From Actinomycetes bacterium (GTDB taxonomy: Bacteria > Actinomycetota > Actinomycetes > Propionibacteriales > Nocardioidaceae), in contig JAKPAQ010000605.1 in the NCBI GenBank assembly GCA_029779385.1, positions 1 to 17,791 on the forward strand: a DNA stretch of 17,791 nucleotides, given 5' to 3'. Shown in pieces: positions 1-7,572 of this stretch. Numbering within the stretch: the stretch's first letter is position 1; the number at the start of each line of letters is the position of its first letter. A model generated the notes under the pieces. That model saw only the letters and a program-made list of their open reading frames with translations, had not been told where the DNA came from and ran no database searches. The translations under genes and the position numbers were made by a program.

Positions 1-38
1 TGGCAAAGGCCGAACTGAAGCGCCACAACAGTCGATGA
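1..38 (+). CDS. C-terminal end of an unidentified upstream gene (partial)
   Basis: Reading from base 3, the frame gives AKAELKRHNSR followed by a TGA stop at 36-38. This stop overlaps the ATG of the next gene in an ATGA arrangement (35-38), the usual sign of a translationally coupled gene pair, which is why I treat these codons as the tail of a real gene. The tail is basic and looks helical. Eleven residues are too few to identify a family. An acyl-CoA dehydrogenase or similar lipid-metabolism enzyme would suit the SDR neighbour, but that is only a guess. Confidence 0.4.
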   Translation, partial: AKAELKRHNSR

Positions 39-820
39 GCAAGCGCTGTGTCGTCACCGGCGCTGCCGGCGGCATTGGTTTGGCGATCGCGGAAGCGCTT
101 GTGGCCAGAGGCGATCGAGTTCTGCTAGTCGATCTTGCCGAAGGACCCTTGGTCGCCGCGGCCACTAGGTTGGCTCAGCCGTGGCTGAGCGTCGACTGCG
201 CGGCCGAGGCCGGTATCGCGGCGTTGCTTGCCAAAGCCGACGCCGAGTTCGGTGGCATCGACCTCTATGTTGCGAACGCGGGCGTGTTCAACGGGTTTGG
301 ACTAGCCGCCCCAGAGTCGGACTGGGCGCTGTCGTGGGAGGTGAACGTAATGGCCCACGTCCGCGCAGCTCGTGCGTTAGTTCCGCGCTGGAGCCCCGAG
401 CAGCCCGGCGTCTTTGCCGTCACTGCTTCGGCGGCGGGCTTGCTGACGCAGTTGGGATCGCCCGTGTACTCGGCCACCAAGCATGCGGCAGTTGGCTTTG
501 CCACTTGGTTGGCTGCGACCTATGGCGATCAAGGCGTTCAGGTTTGTGCGCTTTGTCCGATGGGAGTCGCGACGCCGATGGTCGATCAGGCTGATGGCAG
601 TGATGATCCGGACGTCCGGCTGGCTCACGCTGCGGTCGCCGGGGCCGGCGAAATGCTGGCGGCCGAAGTTGCGGCTCAATCATTACTCAAGGCGATTGAC
701 GAGGGTCGATTCTTGGCGCTGCCGCATGAGTCAGTGGCCCAGATGAGCGCGTTCAAGTCGGCCGCTCCGGATATGTGGATGGAAAAAATGCAGCAATATC
801 GCGGCACTCTTCAAAGCTGA
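35..820 (+). CDS. SDR-family NAD(P)-dependent oxidoreductase
   Basis: This 261-residue protein is a classical short-chain dehydrogenase/reductase with a single Rossmann fold, presumably cytosolic. The nucleotide-binding motif TGAAGGIG lies at residues 8-15. An Asp at the end of the second strand (LLVD, D33) favours NAD(H) over NADP(H). The structural NAG motif is at 81-83, and the catalytic residues are N104, S132, Y145 and K149 (YSATK). After the active site, the usual PG motif reads PMGVATPM, a common variant. Length is typical for the family. The start at 35 is supported by the ATGA overlap with the preceding reading frame, so the pair is probably co-transcribed. The substrate cannot be read from the sequence; alcohol, 3-hydroxyacyl or steroid-like substrates are all possible. 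Confidence 0.9.
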   Translation: MSKRCVVTGAAGGIGLAIAEALVARGDRVLLVDLAEGPLVAAATRLAQPWLSVDCAAEAGIAALLAKADAEFGGIDLYVANAGVFNGFGLAAPESDWALSWEVNVMAHVRAARALVPRWSPEQPGVFAVTASAAGLLTQLGSPVYSATKHAAVGFATWLAATYGDQGVQVCALCPMGVATPMVDQADGSDDPDVRLAHAAVAGAGEMLAAEVAAQSLLKAIDEGRFLALPHESVAQMSAFKSAAPDMWMEKMQQYRGTLQS

Positions 821-850
821 CCGGTATCGCCAGTTATCCTCAGGGCTCTT

Positions 851-867
851 GGGGTGCGTAACGCCCC
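851..867 (+). repeat. Short hairpin between the SDR and protease genes
   Basis: GGGGTG (851-856) can pair with CGCCCC (862-867), including one G-U pair, around a five-base loop. It lies 30 bases after the SDR stop and about 30 bases before the protease start. There is no T run after it, so it would be a weak terminator; it could equally be a 5' leader hairpin of the next gene. The rest of 821-899 shows no convincing promoter. Confidence 0.25.
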
Positions 868-899
868 GTTACCAACAGTCCACCTGATGGGGGAAATTG

Positions 900-2765
900 A
901 TGAAAAGAATGTCTGTGCGCTGGCTGTCTGGCGCAACAATTGCCGGGGTCGCGCTGGCGACACTGGCCGTGCCAGCTGCCCAAGCCGCGCCACCAGTCGA
1001 TGGGTTCTTCTGCACCGACGGCACACAGCCGATGGTCACGCAGCAAGAGGTTGTCGACACCTTCAATTCTGATGCGGGGTCAGAAACTGAAGTCACCGGC
1101 TTGACCGTGACGAAGGGAACCACTCCTGAAGGGTTCACCGGCAAATACATCGGCAACATTGAAAACGCGCTCGGCAAGGGCCGCAACATGTTGCTGTTCA
1201 GAATGTCTGGTGCTGGCATCGATTCGGGTGCTCGCCCGGCGGGCATCTGGGCCGGCATGTCTGGTTCGCCGGTTTACGCCCAAGACGGTCGCCTAATCGG
1301 CGCAGTCGCGTACGGACTCAACGCCGACAACCTGCCGATTGCCGGCGTCACTCCGGCTGACTTCATGAAGTCCGCAGGTGCCGGCGACTTGAGCGGTTCG
1401 ACGTCAGTGCGCATCACTAGGGCGAACCTTGAAGGCGCTTCAACTGAATTGTCCAAGAAGTTGGCCGGCACTAAGGCGACCCAACTTCGGGTACCGAAGG
1501 TTGCTTCAGGCAGTGACGCGGCAGTCGAACGACTCAACAAGAGCCTGGCCACGCTGCCAAAGGAATCTCGGTTTGACCCGCTTCGCGCGGGTGGTTACTC
1601 CGCAGGGCCGGCACAGTCCACCATGGCTGAACCGCTAGTGCCCGGCGGCAACATTGCAGTTGGCACTTCCTCCGGTGACGTATTCATGGGTGGCGTCGGC
1701 ACAGTTACCGCAATCTGCGGAACGACCGTGTGGGCCTTTGGCCACCCGATGGGCTGGGAAGGGAAAACCTCCCTCTCAATGCACAATGCTTCGGCTGCGC
1801 TGGTCGTAACCGATTCGACTGGAGTCGAAGGTTCGTACAAGCAGGTCTCCAAGATCGGCCAGCAGATCGGCACCATCACTCAGGATCGTTTCGCCGCCAT
1901 CCGCGGCGAGATTGGTTTGGACCGGAGCTTCCCGGTTACTGCGACTATCCGTGACAGCGGAGGCGTCATCGACGTCTACAACTCACGAATTCCAGGGCAG
2001 GGCTTTTCCGTCCTCGCGGCATACACGAGCGTTACTGGAATTCTGGATTCGCTCGACAACAGCGGAACAGGCACAGTACGTCAAGCTTGGAAGATTTCCT
2101 ACAAGTTGCCTGGCGGTCAGGCCGGGGTTGTAAGCCGGTCGCAGGTTTATGCGTATTCCGGCTATTTGTACAACGTGATTTTCGCCGATTTAGTCGATGA
2201 CCTCGAAAAGCTTAGCGGCACCGATCTGGCCGATCTCGAAATCACGTCGGTCGAGTCAACGGCCACGTTGGTCAGCGAGGACGCACTCACGTACCGAATT
2301 GCCGGAGCCCAGGTTCTGGTGGGTTCGACGTGGGCGAACCTGGACGGCCGGACGCTCAAGGCGAAGAAGACGCACAAGATTCGCCCGATCTACCGCAACT
2401 ACGTCAATGGTAAACCGAAGTCGCTGTCGGTCGGTGCCGCCGTTTCGTTCAAGCTCGGCAAGAACGCTGTCGGCCCGGCCATGGTGGACTTCGCGCCTTT
2501 GGTCGATCCAGATGCGCCCGCGGAGGAAGAAGGGTTCCAGTACGCGGACCTCGGCGAGCTCTTCGACGCAATCGAGAGCACACCCTCGGCTGATCGTGGC
2601 GAGCTGACGGTCTCGTGGACTGAAAAAGCCAAGAAGGCGAAGAAGGCGAAGAACGGCAAGAAGGCGAAGAAGAAGAAAGCGAAGTCCGTTTCTCGGACGG
2701 CCACCTTCACCGCGCCTGGTTTGTTGGAGCGGGGCAACTCGGTGACCTTCAACATTCGCCGCTGA
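900..2765 (+). CDS. Secreted SpoIVB/S55-type serine peptidase homologue
   Basis: This 621-residue protein has a Sec signal peptide (basic MKRMSVRW, hydrophobic core, probable AQA cleavage near residue 29) and should act outside the membrane. It carries the hallmarks of the SpoIVB S55 family: GMSGSPVY at 119-126 (Ser121 by analogy with GDSGGP), PIAGVTP at 146-152, the AFGHP box with His282, and GTITQDRFAAIRGEIG at 324-339. In Bacillus SpoIVB the His comes before the GMSGSP box, whereas here it follows, an order I recall from long S55-like proteins of other phyla. Residues 577-595 are a Lys/Ala-rich segment, followed by a short strand-rich end (ATFTAPGLL to FNIRR). I chose ATG at 900, behind a GGGGGA ribosome site, over TTG at 897. 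The substrate is unknown. Sporulation is not implied. Confidence 0.8.
   Translation: MKRMSVRWLSGATIAGVALATLAVPAAQAAPPVDGFFCTDGTQPMVTQQEVVDTFNSDAGSETEVTGLTVTKGTTPEGFTGKYIGNIENALGKGRNMLLFRMSGAGIDSGARPAGIWAGMSGSPVYAQDGRLIGAVAYGLNADNLPIAGVTPADFMKSAGAGDLSGSTSVRITRANLEGASTELSKKLAGTKATQLRVPKVASGSDAAVERLNKSLATLPKESRFDPLRAGGYSAGPAQSTMAEPLVPGGNIAVGTSSGDVFMGGVGTVTAICGTTVWAFGHPMGWEGKTSLSMHNASAALVVTDSTGVEGSYKQVSKIGQQIGTITQDRFAAIRGEIGLDRSFPVTATIRDSGGVIDVYNSRIPGQGFSVLAAYTSVTGILDSLDNSGTGTVRQAWKISYKLPGGQAGVVSRSQVYAYSGYLYNVIFADLVDDLEKLSGTDLADLEITSVESTATLVSEDALTYRIAGAQVLVGSTWANLDGRTLKAKKTHKIRPIYRNYVNGKPKSLSVGAAVSFKLGKNAVGPAMVDFAPLVDPDAPAEEEGFQYADLGELFDAIESTPSADRGELTVSWTEKAKKAKKAKNGKKAKKKKAKSVSRTATFTAPGLLERGNSVTFNIRR
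2628..2684 (+). repeat. Purine-rich AAG/GCG repeat encoding a poly-Lys/Ala segment
   Basis: Nineteen consecutive codons are almost all AAG/AAA or GCG/GCC, and they encode 12 lysines. The unit AAGGCGAAG recurs imperfectly, so strand slippage could change its length. It lies inside the S55-like protease gene, and reading frame is kept on both sides. Confidence 0.75.
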
Positions 2766-2787
2766 CCCTCGGCCGTAGGCTGGCCGC

Positions 2788-3558
2788 ATGGCGATCGAGC
2801 TGCTGAACCCCAGCCAACTCGACGACATGCGGCCAGCTGGTCGTTTTGTCGCCGAAGTCTTGACCACTTTGGTCGACACGGCCGAAGTCGGGATGGACTT
2901 ATTGGAGTTGGACCGACTGGCGCACCGGATGATTACCGAGCGTGGCGCCGAGTCTTGTTACATCGACTACGCGCCGTCTTTTGGTCGCGGTCCCTTCGGC
3001 AAGGTCTTGTGCACAAGCGTCAACGACGCCGTTCTTCATGGACTTCCACACCGTTACAAGATCAAGGACGGCGACTTGGTCAGTTTTGATTTCGCCGTCA
3101 GCGTTGATGGTTGGGTATGTGACTCTGCCGTCAGCGTGGTTGTCGGTGAACCTCGCGAAGAGGATCTGCGACTTATCGAGGCAACGGAGGTTGCGCTTTC
3201 TCGGGCGATCGAGGTGGCTCGGGTGGGCAACAAAATCGGGGATATCGGCGCCACCATCGGCGACACGGCACGCGAGTACGGCTACGCAGTAAATACGCAG
3301 TTCGGCGGACACGGCGTCGGGCGCACAATGCACGGTGACCCGCACATCCCCAACGACGGCAAAGCAGGGCGGGGCTTCAGTTTGCGCGAGGGCCTAGTGA
3401 TCGCGATCGAGCCGTGGCTGCTGGCTTCGACCGACGAGATTCGGATGGATGAAGACGGTTGGACGATCCGCAGCTCCGATGGTTCTAGAGGCGCGCACAG
3501 CGAGCACACGATCGCCATCACCGACGGTGACCCGATCATCATGACTGCTCGAAACTGA
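2788..3558 (+). CDS. map: Type I methionine aminopeptidase
   Basis: The enzyme removes the initiator methionine from nascent proteins with a two-metal centre in a pita-bread fold. All five metal ligands are visible in the 256-residue sequence: D101 and D112 (SFDFAVSVDGWVCDS), H175 (GGHGVGRTMH), E208 (AIEPWL) and E239 (HSEHTIAIT). H84 in the NDAVLHGLP motif and H182 complete the active site. Length matches the short type Ia form without an N-terminal zinc finger or SH3-binding extension. The start at 2788 has only a weak AGG ribosome site, and the 22-base gap contains CGGCC/GGCCG arms (2770-2774, 2782-2786) that could mask it. The gene stands apart from any adk/secY ribosomal cluster, so it may be an additional copy rather than the main map gene. 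It ends one base before the convergent amidase. Confidence 0.93.
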   Translation: MAIELLNPSQLDDMRPAGRFVAEVLTTLVDTAEVGMDLLELDRLAHRMITERGAESCYIDYAPSFGRGPFGKVLCTSVNDAVLHGLPHRYKIKDGDLVSFDFAVSVDGWVCDSAVSVVVGEPREEDLRLIEATEVALSRAIEVARVGNKIGDIGATIGDTAREYGYAVNTQFGGHGVGRTMHGDPHIPNDGKAGRGFSLREGLVIAIEPWLLASTDEIRMDEDGWTIRSSDGSRGAHSEHTIAITDGDPIIMTARN

Positions 3559-3559
3559 G

Positions 3560-4915
3560 TCAGCCAGAAAGCTGGTTCGCAACCTGCAACAGCAGGGCGT
3601 CAGCGCCAACGTGGCCAGCGAGCATGACGCCGACCGGCAACCCTTCGTGAACGTGCAGCGGCAGGCTGATGGCCGGCTGGCCGCTCATGTTCATCAACGC
3701 CGTATACGGCGTGAACAGCAGCTCTCGCCGATGGTCTTCGGCCGGGTCACCGGACTCGGTGAACCACTCATTCGGCTGTGCCGGCAGCGCCAGGGTCGGG
3801 GTCAAGAACAAGTCGAAATCGGCTAGTGAAGCGTTGACCGAATTGGTCGTCAACTCTAGGAACCCCATCGCTGCGGCCAGCTCGGCCGCTGAAGCCTTAC
3901 CGCCCCGCTCATGCCAATAGCGCGTGTTCTGGCGAAGCATGCCCATCACCTCGGCCGGCAGTGGAACTGCGGCCATTCCGGCCGACCACACCACATTGAA
4001 CTGCGGCTCAAGTTCAGCAGGCCAAGGATTCGCGATCTCAACCACTTCGTGCCCGGCAGCAGCTAGCATTTCCCGAGCGTGGGCAACCGCAGCGATTGAG
4101 CCAACCGATGCCTGAACGAAATCTAGGTAAGGGTCGGTCCAAGTTGCGATTCGCAGTCGCTTTGGCTCTTGACTGAACTCCTTTGCGAATGGCACGACCG
4201 GGGCCGGCCAAACTCGCGAGGAGCCAGGCATCGGTCGGGCCAATAAGTCGAGCACCGCCGCCGTGTCGCGCACGCTACGCGCCAGCACGCCATCGGTGGC
4301 TAGTCCATTCCAAGTTGGACTGTCTGGTCCGGCACCGACGCGACCGCGCGACGGCTTGAACCCAATCACTCCGCAGCACGACGCCGGAATCCGAATCGAG
4401 CCGCCGCCGTCGCTTCCGGGCGCTAGCGGCAGGAGTTTGGCCGCGACGGCTGCTGCGGCGCCGCCACTTGAGCCGCCGGCATTGCGGCTGGGGTCGGCCG
4501 GGCAGCGAGCAGGTCCGACGAGATCGTTGTCCGTATAGGAACTGAGCCCGAACTCTGGCGTGTTTGTCTTGCCCAAGCTAATGAATCCGGCGGCCTCGAT
4601 CAGGTTGACCACATGGTCGTTGTGGTCGGGAACGTTCTGTGCGAGCAGCGTCGAACCCATCGTCGTGCGAACACCGGCGGTGGAGGTCAGGTCCTTGAAC
4701 GCAGTCGGCACTCCGGCGAAGGGCGGCTTTTCGGCCAGAGCATCCAAGACGGCGGCCCTCGCCAGTGCTTGCTCTGGAGTGACGGTGATGAATGCGCCAA
4801 GTTCTTCGCGTTCTACCCGATCCAGGAAGTGTCTGGTTGCCTCGACACAAGAAGTTTGGCCGGCTGCGATCGCGGCGGCCAAGTCATGGGCATCGAGGTC
4901 ATGAAGTTCACTCAC
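3560..4915 (-). CDS. Amidase-signature family hydrolase
   Basis: This 451-residue cytosolic protein belongs to the amidase-signature family, which hydrolyses amides with a Ser-cisSer-Lys triad. Counting from the GTG start, the triad is K74 (TAFKDLTS), S149 (first Ser of GGSSGG) and S173 (SDGGGSIRIPAS). The glycine- and serine-rich signature and the following GVIGFKPSRGRVG are clear. I chose GTG at 4915 because a GGTGA ribosome site sits just upstream and the protein then begins VSELHDLDAHDL, as family members do; an upstream TTG at 4951 would add 12 unlikely residues. No gatB or gatC lies nearby and length is below typical GatA, so it is probably a stand-alone amidase (aliphatic, aryl or 6-aminohexanoate-like substrate) rather than a tRNA amidotransferase subunit. 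It is divergent from the ABC exporter. Confidence 0.88.
   Translation of the reverse strand: MSELHDLDAHDLAAAIAAGQTSCVEATRHFLDRVEREELGAFITVTPEQALARAAVLDALAEKPPFAGVPTAFKDLTSTAGVRTTMGSTLLAQNVPDHNDHVVNLIEAAGFISLGKTNTPEFGLSSYTDNDLVGPARCPADPSRNAGGSSGGAAAAVAAKLLPLAPGSDGGGSIRIPASCCGVIGFKPSRGRVGAGPDSPTWNGLATDGVLARSVRDTAAVLDLLARPMPGSSRVWPAPVVPFAKEFSQEPKRLRIATWTDPYLDFVQASVGSIAAVAHAREMLAAAGHEVVEIANPWPAELEPQFNVVWSAGMAAVPLPAEVMGMLRQNTRYWHERGGKASAAELAAAMGFLELTTNSVNASLADFDLFLTPTLALPAQPNEWFTESGDPAEDHRRELLFTPYTALMNMSGQPAISLPLHVHEGLPVGVMLAGHVGADALLLQVANQLSG
3562..3596. terminator. Pair of small hairpins at the map/amidase convergent junction
   Basis: AGCCAG (3562-3567) pairs with CTGGTT (3572-3577) around AAAG, with one G-U pair. 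CCTGC (3583-3587) pairs with GCAGG (3592-3596) around AACA. Both lie within the last codons of the amidase gene because the two genes are separated by one base. No T run follows, so intrinsic termination here is uncertain. Confidence 0.3.
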
Positions 4916-4960
4916 GTGTTCACCGTCCCACTTGGACCGTCGCGGGGGCAAGATGAACTT
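4916..4960. other. 45-base divergent gap between amidase and ABC exporter starts
   Basis: Only 45 bases separate the GTG of the amidase from the ATG of the exporter ATPase. I see no clear -10/-35 pair for either direction. The promoters must overlap, lie inside the opposite gene, or give near-leaderless messages. There is no good ribosome site before the ATPase start. Confidence 0.5.
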
Positions 4961-5854
4961 ATGGACCCAGTCATCAATGTCTCAGGCTTAGTGAAGCGGT
5001 TCGGCTCGTTCGCAGCGCTCGATGGTTTCGACCTTCAGGTCGCTGGCGGTCGGATTCATGGGTTCTTGGGACCAAACGGTGCCGGGAAGTCGACGGCAAT
5101 CCGGGTGTTGTTGGGACTTTATCGCGCCAACTCGGGCACGGCGAGCGTACTGGGGCTTGATCCGGTTGCTGACGCCGTCGAACTGCACGGGCGGCTTGCG
5201 TACGTGCCCGGAGATGTCGCCCTCTGGCCGCGGCTGACCGGCGGCGAAACGATCGACCTGATGTTGGCGATGCGTGGCGTTGCGGCCAAAGCAGACCGGC
5301 GCGAAGAGATGATTGAACGATTCGAACTCGACCCGTCGAAGCGTGCTGCGGCCTACTCCAAAGGGAACCGGCAGAAGGTCGCGCTCGTTGCCGCTCTTGC
5401 CGCCGACGTTGAATTGCTGATTCTGGACGAACCGACCTCGGGCCTTGACCCGTTGATGGAGGAGCAATTCCGTCAGTGCATTCGGGAGGCAACTGACCGC
5501 GGCACCACCGTCTTGTTGTCCAGTCACATCCTCGCTGAGGTTCAGGCGCTGTGTGACGACGTGACGATTATTCGCAAAGGGCGCGCGGTTTTGACCGGTT
5601 CACTTGCCGAGTTGCGCCGCGTTACCCGGTCTACTCTCTCGGCCGAGTTCGGCCACGACACTCAACGACTTGAGAACCTGCCCGGCGTCCACAATTTGCA
5701 TCGCAAAGGAGCCCGGACGGTCATTCAAGTTGACGATGACCACCTCGCGACGGTGCTGGCGACGGTGGCTTCGTTGGCGCCAACTGGGTTGACGATTGAG
5801 CCGCCCTCCTTAGAAGAGCTATTCCTAGGTCAGTACGCGGGCGGCGCTTCATGA
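4961..5854 (+). CDS. ABC exporter ATP-binding subunit (TnrB2-like, ABC-2 type)
   Basis: This 297-residue ATPase powers the membrane protein encoded next to it. Walker A is GPNGAGKST at 37-45, the signature is YSKGNRQK at 132-139 (replacing LSGGQ), Walker B is LLILDEP at 152-158, and the switch His is H189 (SSHILAE). The Q-loop reads YVPGDVALWP, lacking the usual Gln. These variants are normal in the actinobacterial subfamily linked to polyketide or tetronasin export. About 80 C-terminal residues form a subfamily-specific extension. The frame stays open upstream to 4613, but that part only mirrors the amidase gene on the other strand. I chose ATG at 4961 because it places MDPVINVSGLVKRFG at the N-terminus as expected. 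The stop overlaps the permease start (ATGA, 5851-5854). Confidence 0.9.
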   Translation: MDPVINVSGLVKRFGSFAALDGFDLQVAGGRIHGFLGPNGAGKSTAIRVLLGLYRANSGTASVLGLDPVADAVELHGRLAYVPGDVALWPRLTGGETIDLMLAMRGVAAKADRREEMIERFELDPSKRAAAYSKGNRQKVALVAALAADVELLILDEPTSGLDPLMEEQFRQCIREATDRGTTVLLSSHILAEVQALCDDVTIIRKGRAVLTGSLAELRRVTRSTLSAEFGHDTQRLENLPGVHNLHRKGARTVIQVDDDHLATVLATVASLAPTGLTIEPPSLEELFLGQYAGGAS

Positions 5855-7536
5855 AGTCGTTCGGTGGGTTGTCACAAATGCTGTGGTTGGCGGCCCGCCG
5901 AGAGCGCAGTTGGATTGCTTGGACCACGCTCGTTTTCGTAGGTACCTTTCTGGCCACGGCGGCTCAGATGTCCACTTTGGCTCCCACCTTGGCTGACCGA
6001 ATCAACCTGCAGAAATCGCTCTCGCTGGCCCCGGCGATGACACTTCTTCTGGGCAGGTTTGAGCACCCCGAAACAGTCGCGTCGACGGTCGGCTGGCGGG
6101 TCGGCCTGTTCATGGCTGCGGCGCTCGCCGTGATGGCAGCGCTGACTGTCGTGCGCCACACGCGAGCCGAGGAAGAAGCCGGCCGACTTGAACTCCTAGC
6201 TGCGGGCAGGCTCGGTCGAGGCGCAAGTCTCGCGGCGGCGATCCTTGCCGCGTTGGTCTTGGTGCTGGTCACCTCTGCGGCAAGTTCGGCGGCCTTGTTT
6301 GGTCGTGGTGCGAGTGCGGGCCAGTTGGCCGGTCACTCGGTCGGGTTGGCGGTCCCGGCGTTGGTCGCGATAGCGGTCGCGGCGGTAGCGGCCCAAATGA
6401 CTGCCACCGCTCGGGCCGCGAAGGCGGTCGCTATCTGTGCCGTGCTGCTGGCCTATGCATTGCGCGGATTCAGCGACCTGCGGGGACTGGAAACGCTTAC
6501 CGCACTCAACCCATTTGGCTGGTACACCGCGGTCGACCCATTTGGCGACTTCACTCTTCGACCGGTATTCGTCGCGCTCGCCGTTTCCGGATTCTTGGTC
6601 TGGGTTGCTTTTGCGGTTGCCTTACGGCGTGACCTTGGCGCCGGACTATTTGCCGTTGGATCTGGGCGGCCGCGTTCGCGTTTTCTCGCCGGTCCGGGAA
6701 CGTTGGTGGCACGGTTGGGCTGGCGCACCCTCGTTGGCTGGCTCCTCGTAATGGCGCTTATGGGGGCCTTTGTCGGCTCGCTTCTGCCTGATTTGGGTGA
6801 CTTCGTCGATACGACTCCACAGTTCAAGCAAATTCTGGAATCGCTCGGCGGCGTCGGCGCTATCGCAGATTCGTACGTCGCGGTGATGGCTCAGATCTTC
6901 GGGATCGCGGCCGCATGCTGGGCGATTGCCCAAGTGGGCAGTTGGCGAACTGAAGAATCGACCGGTCGCCTAGAAGCGGTCCTGGCTACGGGCATTTCGC
7001 GTTCGCGGATGCTGTTGTCGCTGAGTGCATTCAGCTTCGCCGGGGTAGTGCTGCTGCAAGTTTCAGCCGGTTTGGCCACCGGACTCAGCGCCGGCGCAAT
7101 GAGTGCTGACGGGTTTAGCGCTGACGGGCTCACCGACGCACTTGTCGCCGAACTGGTGCGCGTGCCGCCGGCTTGGCTGCTGGCCTCAGTTGGCCTGCTG
7201 CTTGTTTCCTGGCGGCCTGCCTGGTTTGGTCTCGCATGGCTGCTCGTCTTAGTTTCGGTGCTGTTCGGAATCTACGGGGACCTGCTGGGAATTCCGGCGT
7301 CGCTTCGGGGCGTTTCGGTCTTTCAACACGTTCCCAACGTGCCAATCGAACCGCTCAGGTGGGCGCCGTTGATTGCCATGACCGCGATCGCACTTGGCAT
7401 CTTGGTGCTGGCAGTGGTGCTGCTGAATCGTCGTGATGTTCCGGCAGTGGACAACGGTAGAGGCGTGATTGGGGCTGTCAAGAAGTGGTTGGGCGGGATC
7501 GGGAAAAGCAAACGTCGGGTGGGATCAGTTACCTGA
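5851..7536 (+). CDS. ABC-2 type exporter permease (TnrB3-like)
   Basis: This 561-residue polytopic membrane protein has roughly 11-12 hydrophobic segments in two halves, separated by a loop around residue 270. Its size and layout match putative polyketide-antibiotic exporter permeases (tetronasin-resistance TnrB3 family). RHTRAEEEAGRLELLAAGRLGR and the second-half RTEESTGRLEAVLATGISRSR are related loops in the two halves, which is consistent with an internal duplication in the family. It overlaps the ATPase gene by four bases, so the two are almost certainly made together. A 15-base tandem near-repeat at 7102-7131 encodes the repeated SADGF/SADGL in one loop. The substrate is unknown; self-resistance or drug efflux is an inference from the family. 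The last codons lie inside a strong hairpin. Confidence 0.88.
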   Translation: MKSFGGLSQMLWLAARRERSWIAWTTLVFVGTFLATAAQMSTLAPTLADRINLQKSLSLAPAMTLLLGRFEHPETVASTVGWRVGLFMAAALAVMAALTVVRHTRAEEEAGRLELLAAGRLGRGASLAAAILAALVLVLVTSAASSAALFGRGASAGQLAGHSVGLAVPALVAIAVAAVAAQMTATARAAKAVAICAVLLAYALRGFSDLRGLETLTALNPFGWYTAVDPFGDFTLRPVFVALAVSGFLVWVAFAVALRRDLGAGLFAVGSGRPRSRFLAGPGTLVARLGWRTLVGWLLVMALMGAFVGSLLPDLGDFVDTTPQFKQILESLGGVGAIADSYVAVMAQIFGIAAACWAIAQVGSWRTEESTGRLEAVLATGISRSRMLLSLSAFSFAGVVLLQVSAGLATGLSAGAMSADGFSADGLTDALVAELVRVPPAWLLASVGLLLVSWRPAWFGLAWLLVLVSVLFGIYGDLLGIPASLRGVSVFQHVPNVPIEPLRWAPLIAMTAIALGILVLAVVLLNRRDVPAVDNGRGVIGAVKKWLGGIGKSKRRVGSVT

Positions 7537-7548
7537 TCCCACCCGACG
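7513..7548. terminator. Perfect 16-bp hairpin, probable bidirectional terminator
   Basis: Bases 7513-7528 (CGTCGGGTGGGATCAG) are the exact reverse complement of 7533-7548, with a TTAC loop at 7529-7532. The hairpin lies between convergent genes, the permease (stop 7534-7536, inside the right arm) and the FKBP lipoprotein (stop at 7573). On the plus strand TCTATTT follows a few bases later. On the minus strand TTTGCTTTTCCC follows directly. Both are moderately T-rich. Confidence 0.8.
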
Positions 7549-7572
7549 GTGCGGTCTATTTGCTGGGCCTAG

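Noticed and set aside
2628..2684. Possible frameshift or low-complexity sequencing artefact in the protease C-terminus
   Set aside because: The frame remains open and a structured-looking end (ATFTAPGLL to FNIRR) with the same codon use follows, so the repeat appears genuine.
2256..2879. Minus-strand frame of 207 codons
   Set aside because: It mirrors the end of the S55-like gene and the start of map, is rich in Arg/Leu as antisense frames of GC-rich genes are, and has no recognisable domain.
4613..4960. Long N-terminal extension of the ABC ATPase frame
   Set aside because: It lies antisense to the amidase gene, has no ABC-domain similarity, and the expected ATPase N-terminus begins at the ATG at 4961.
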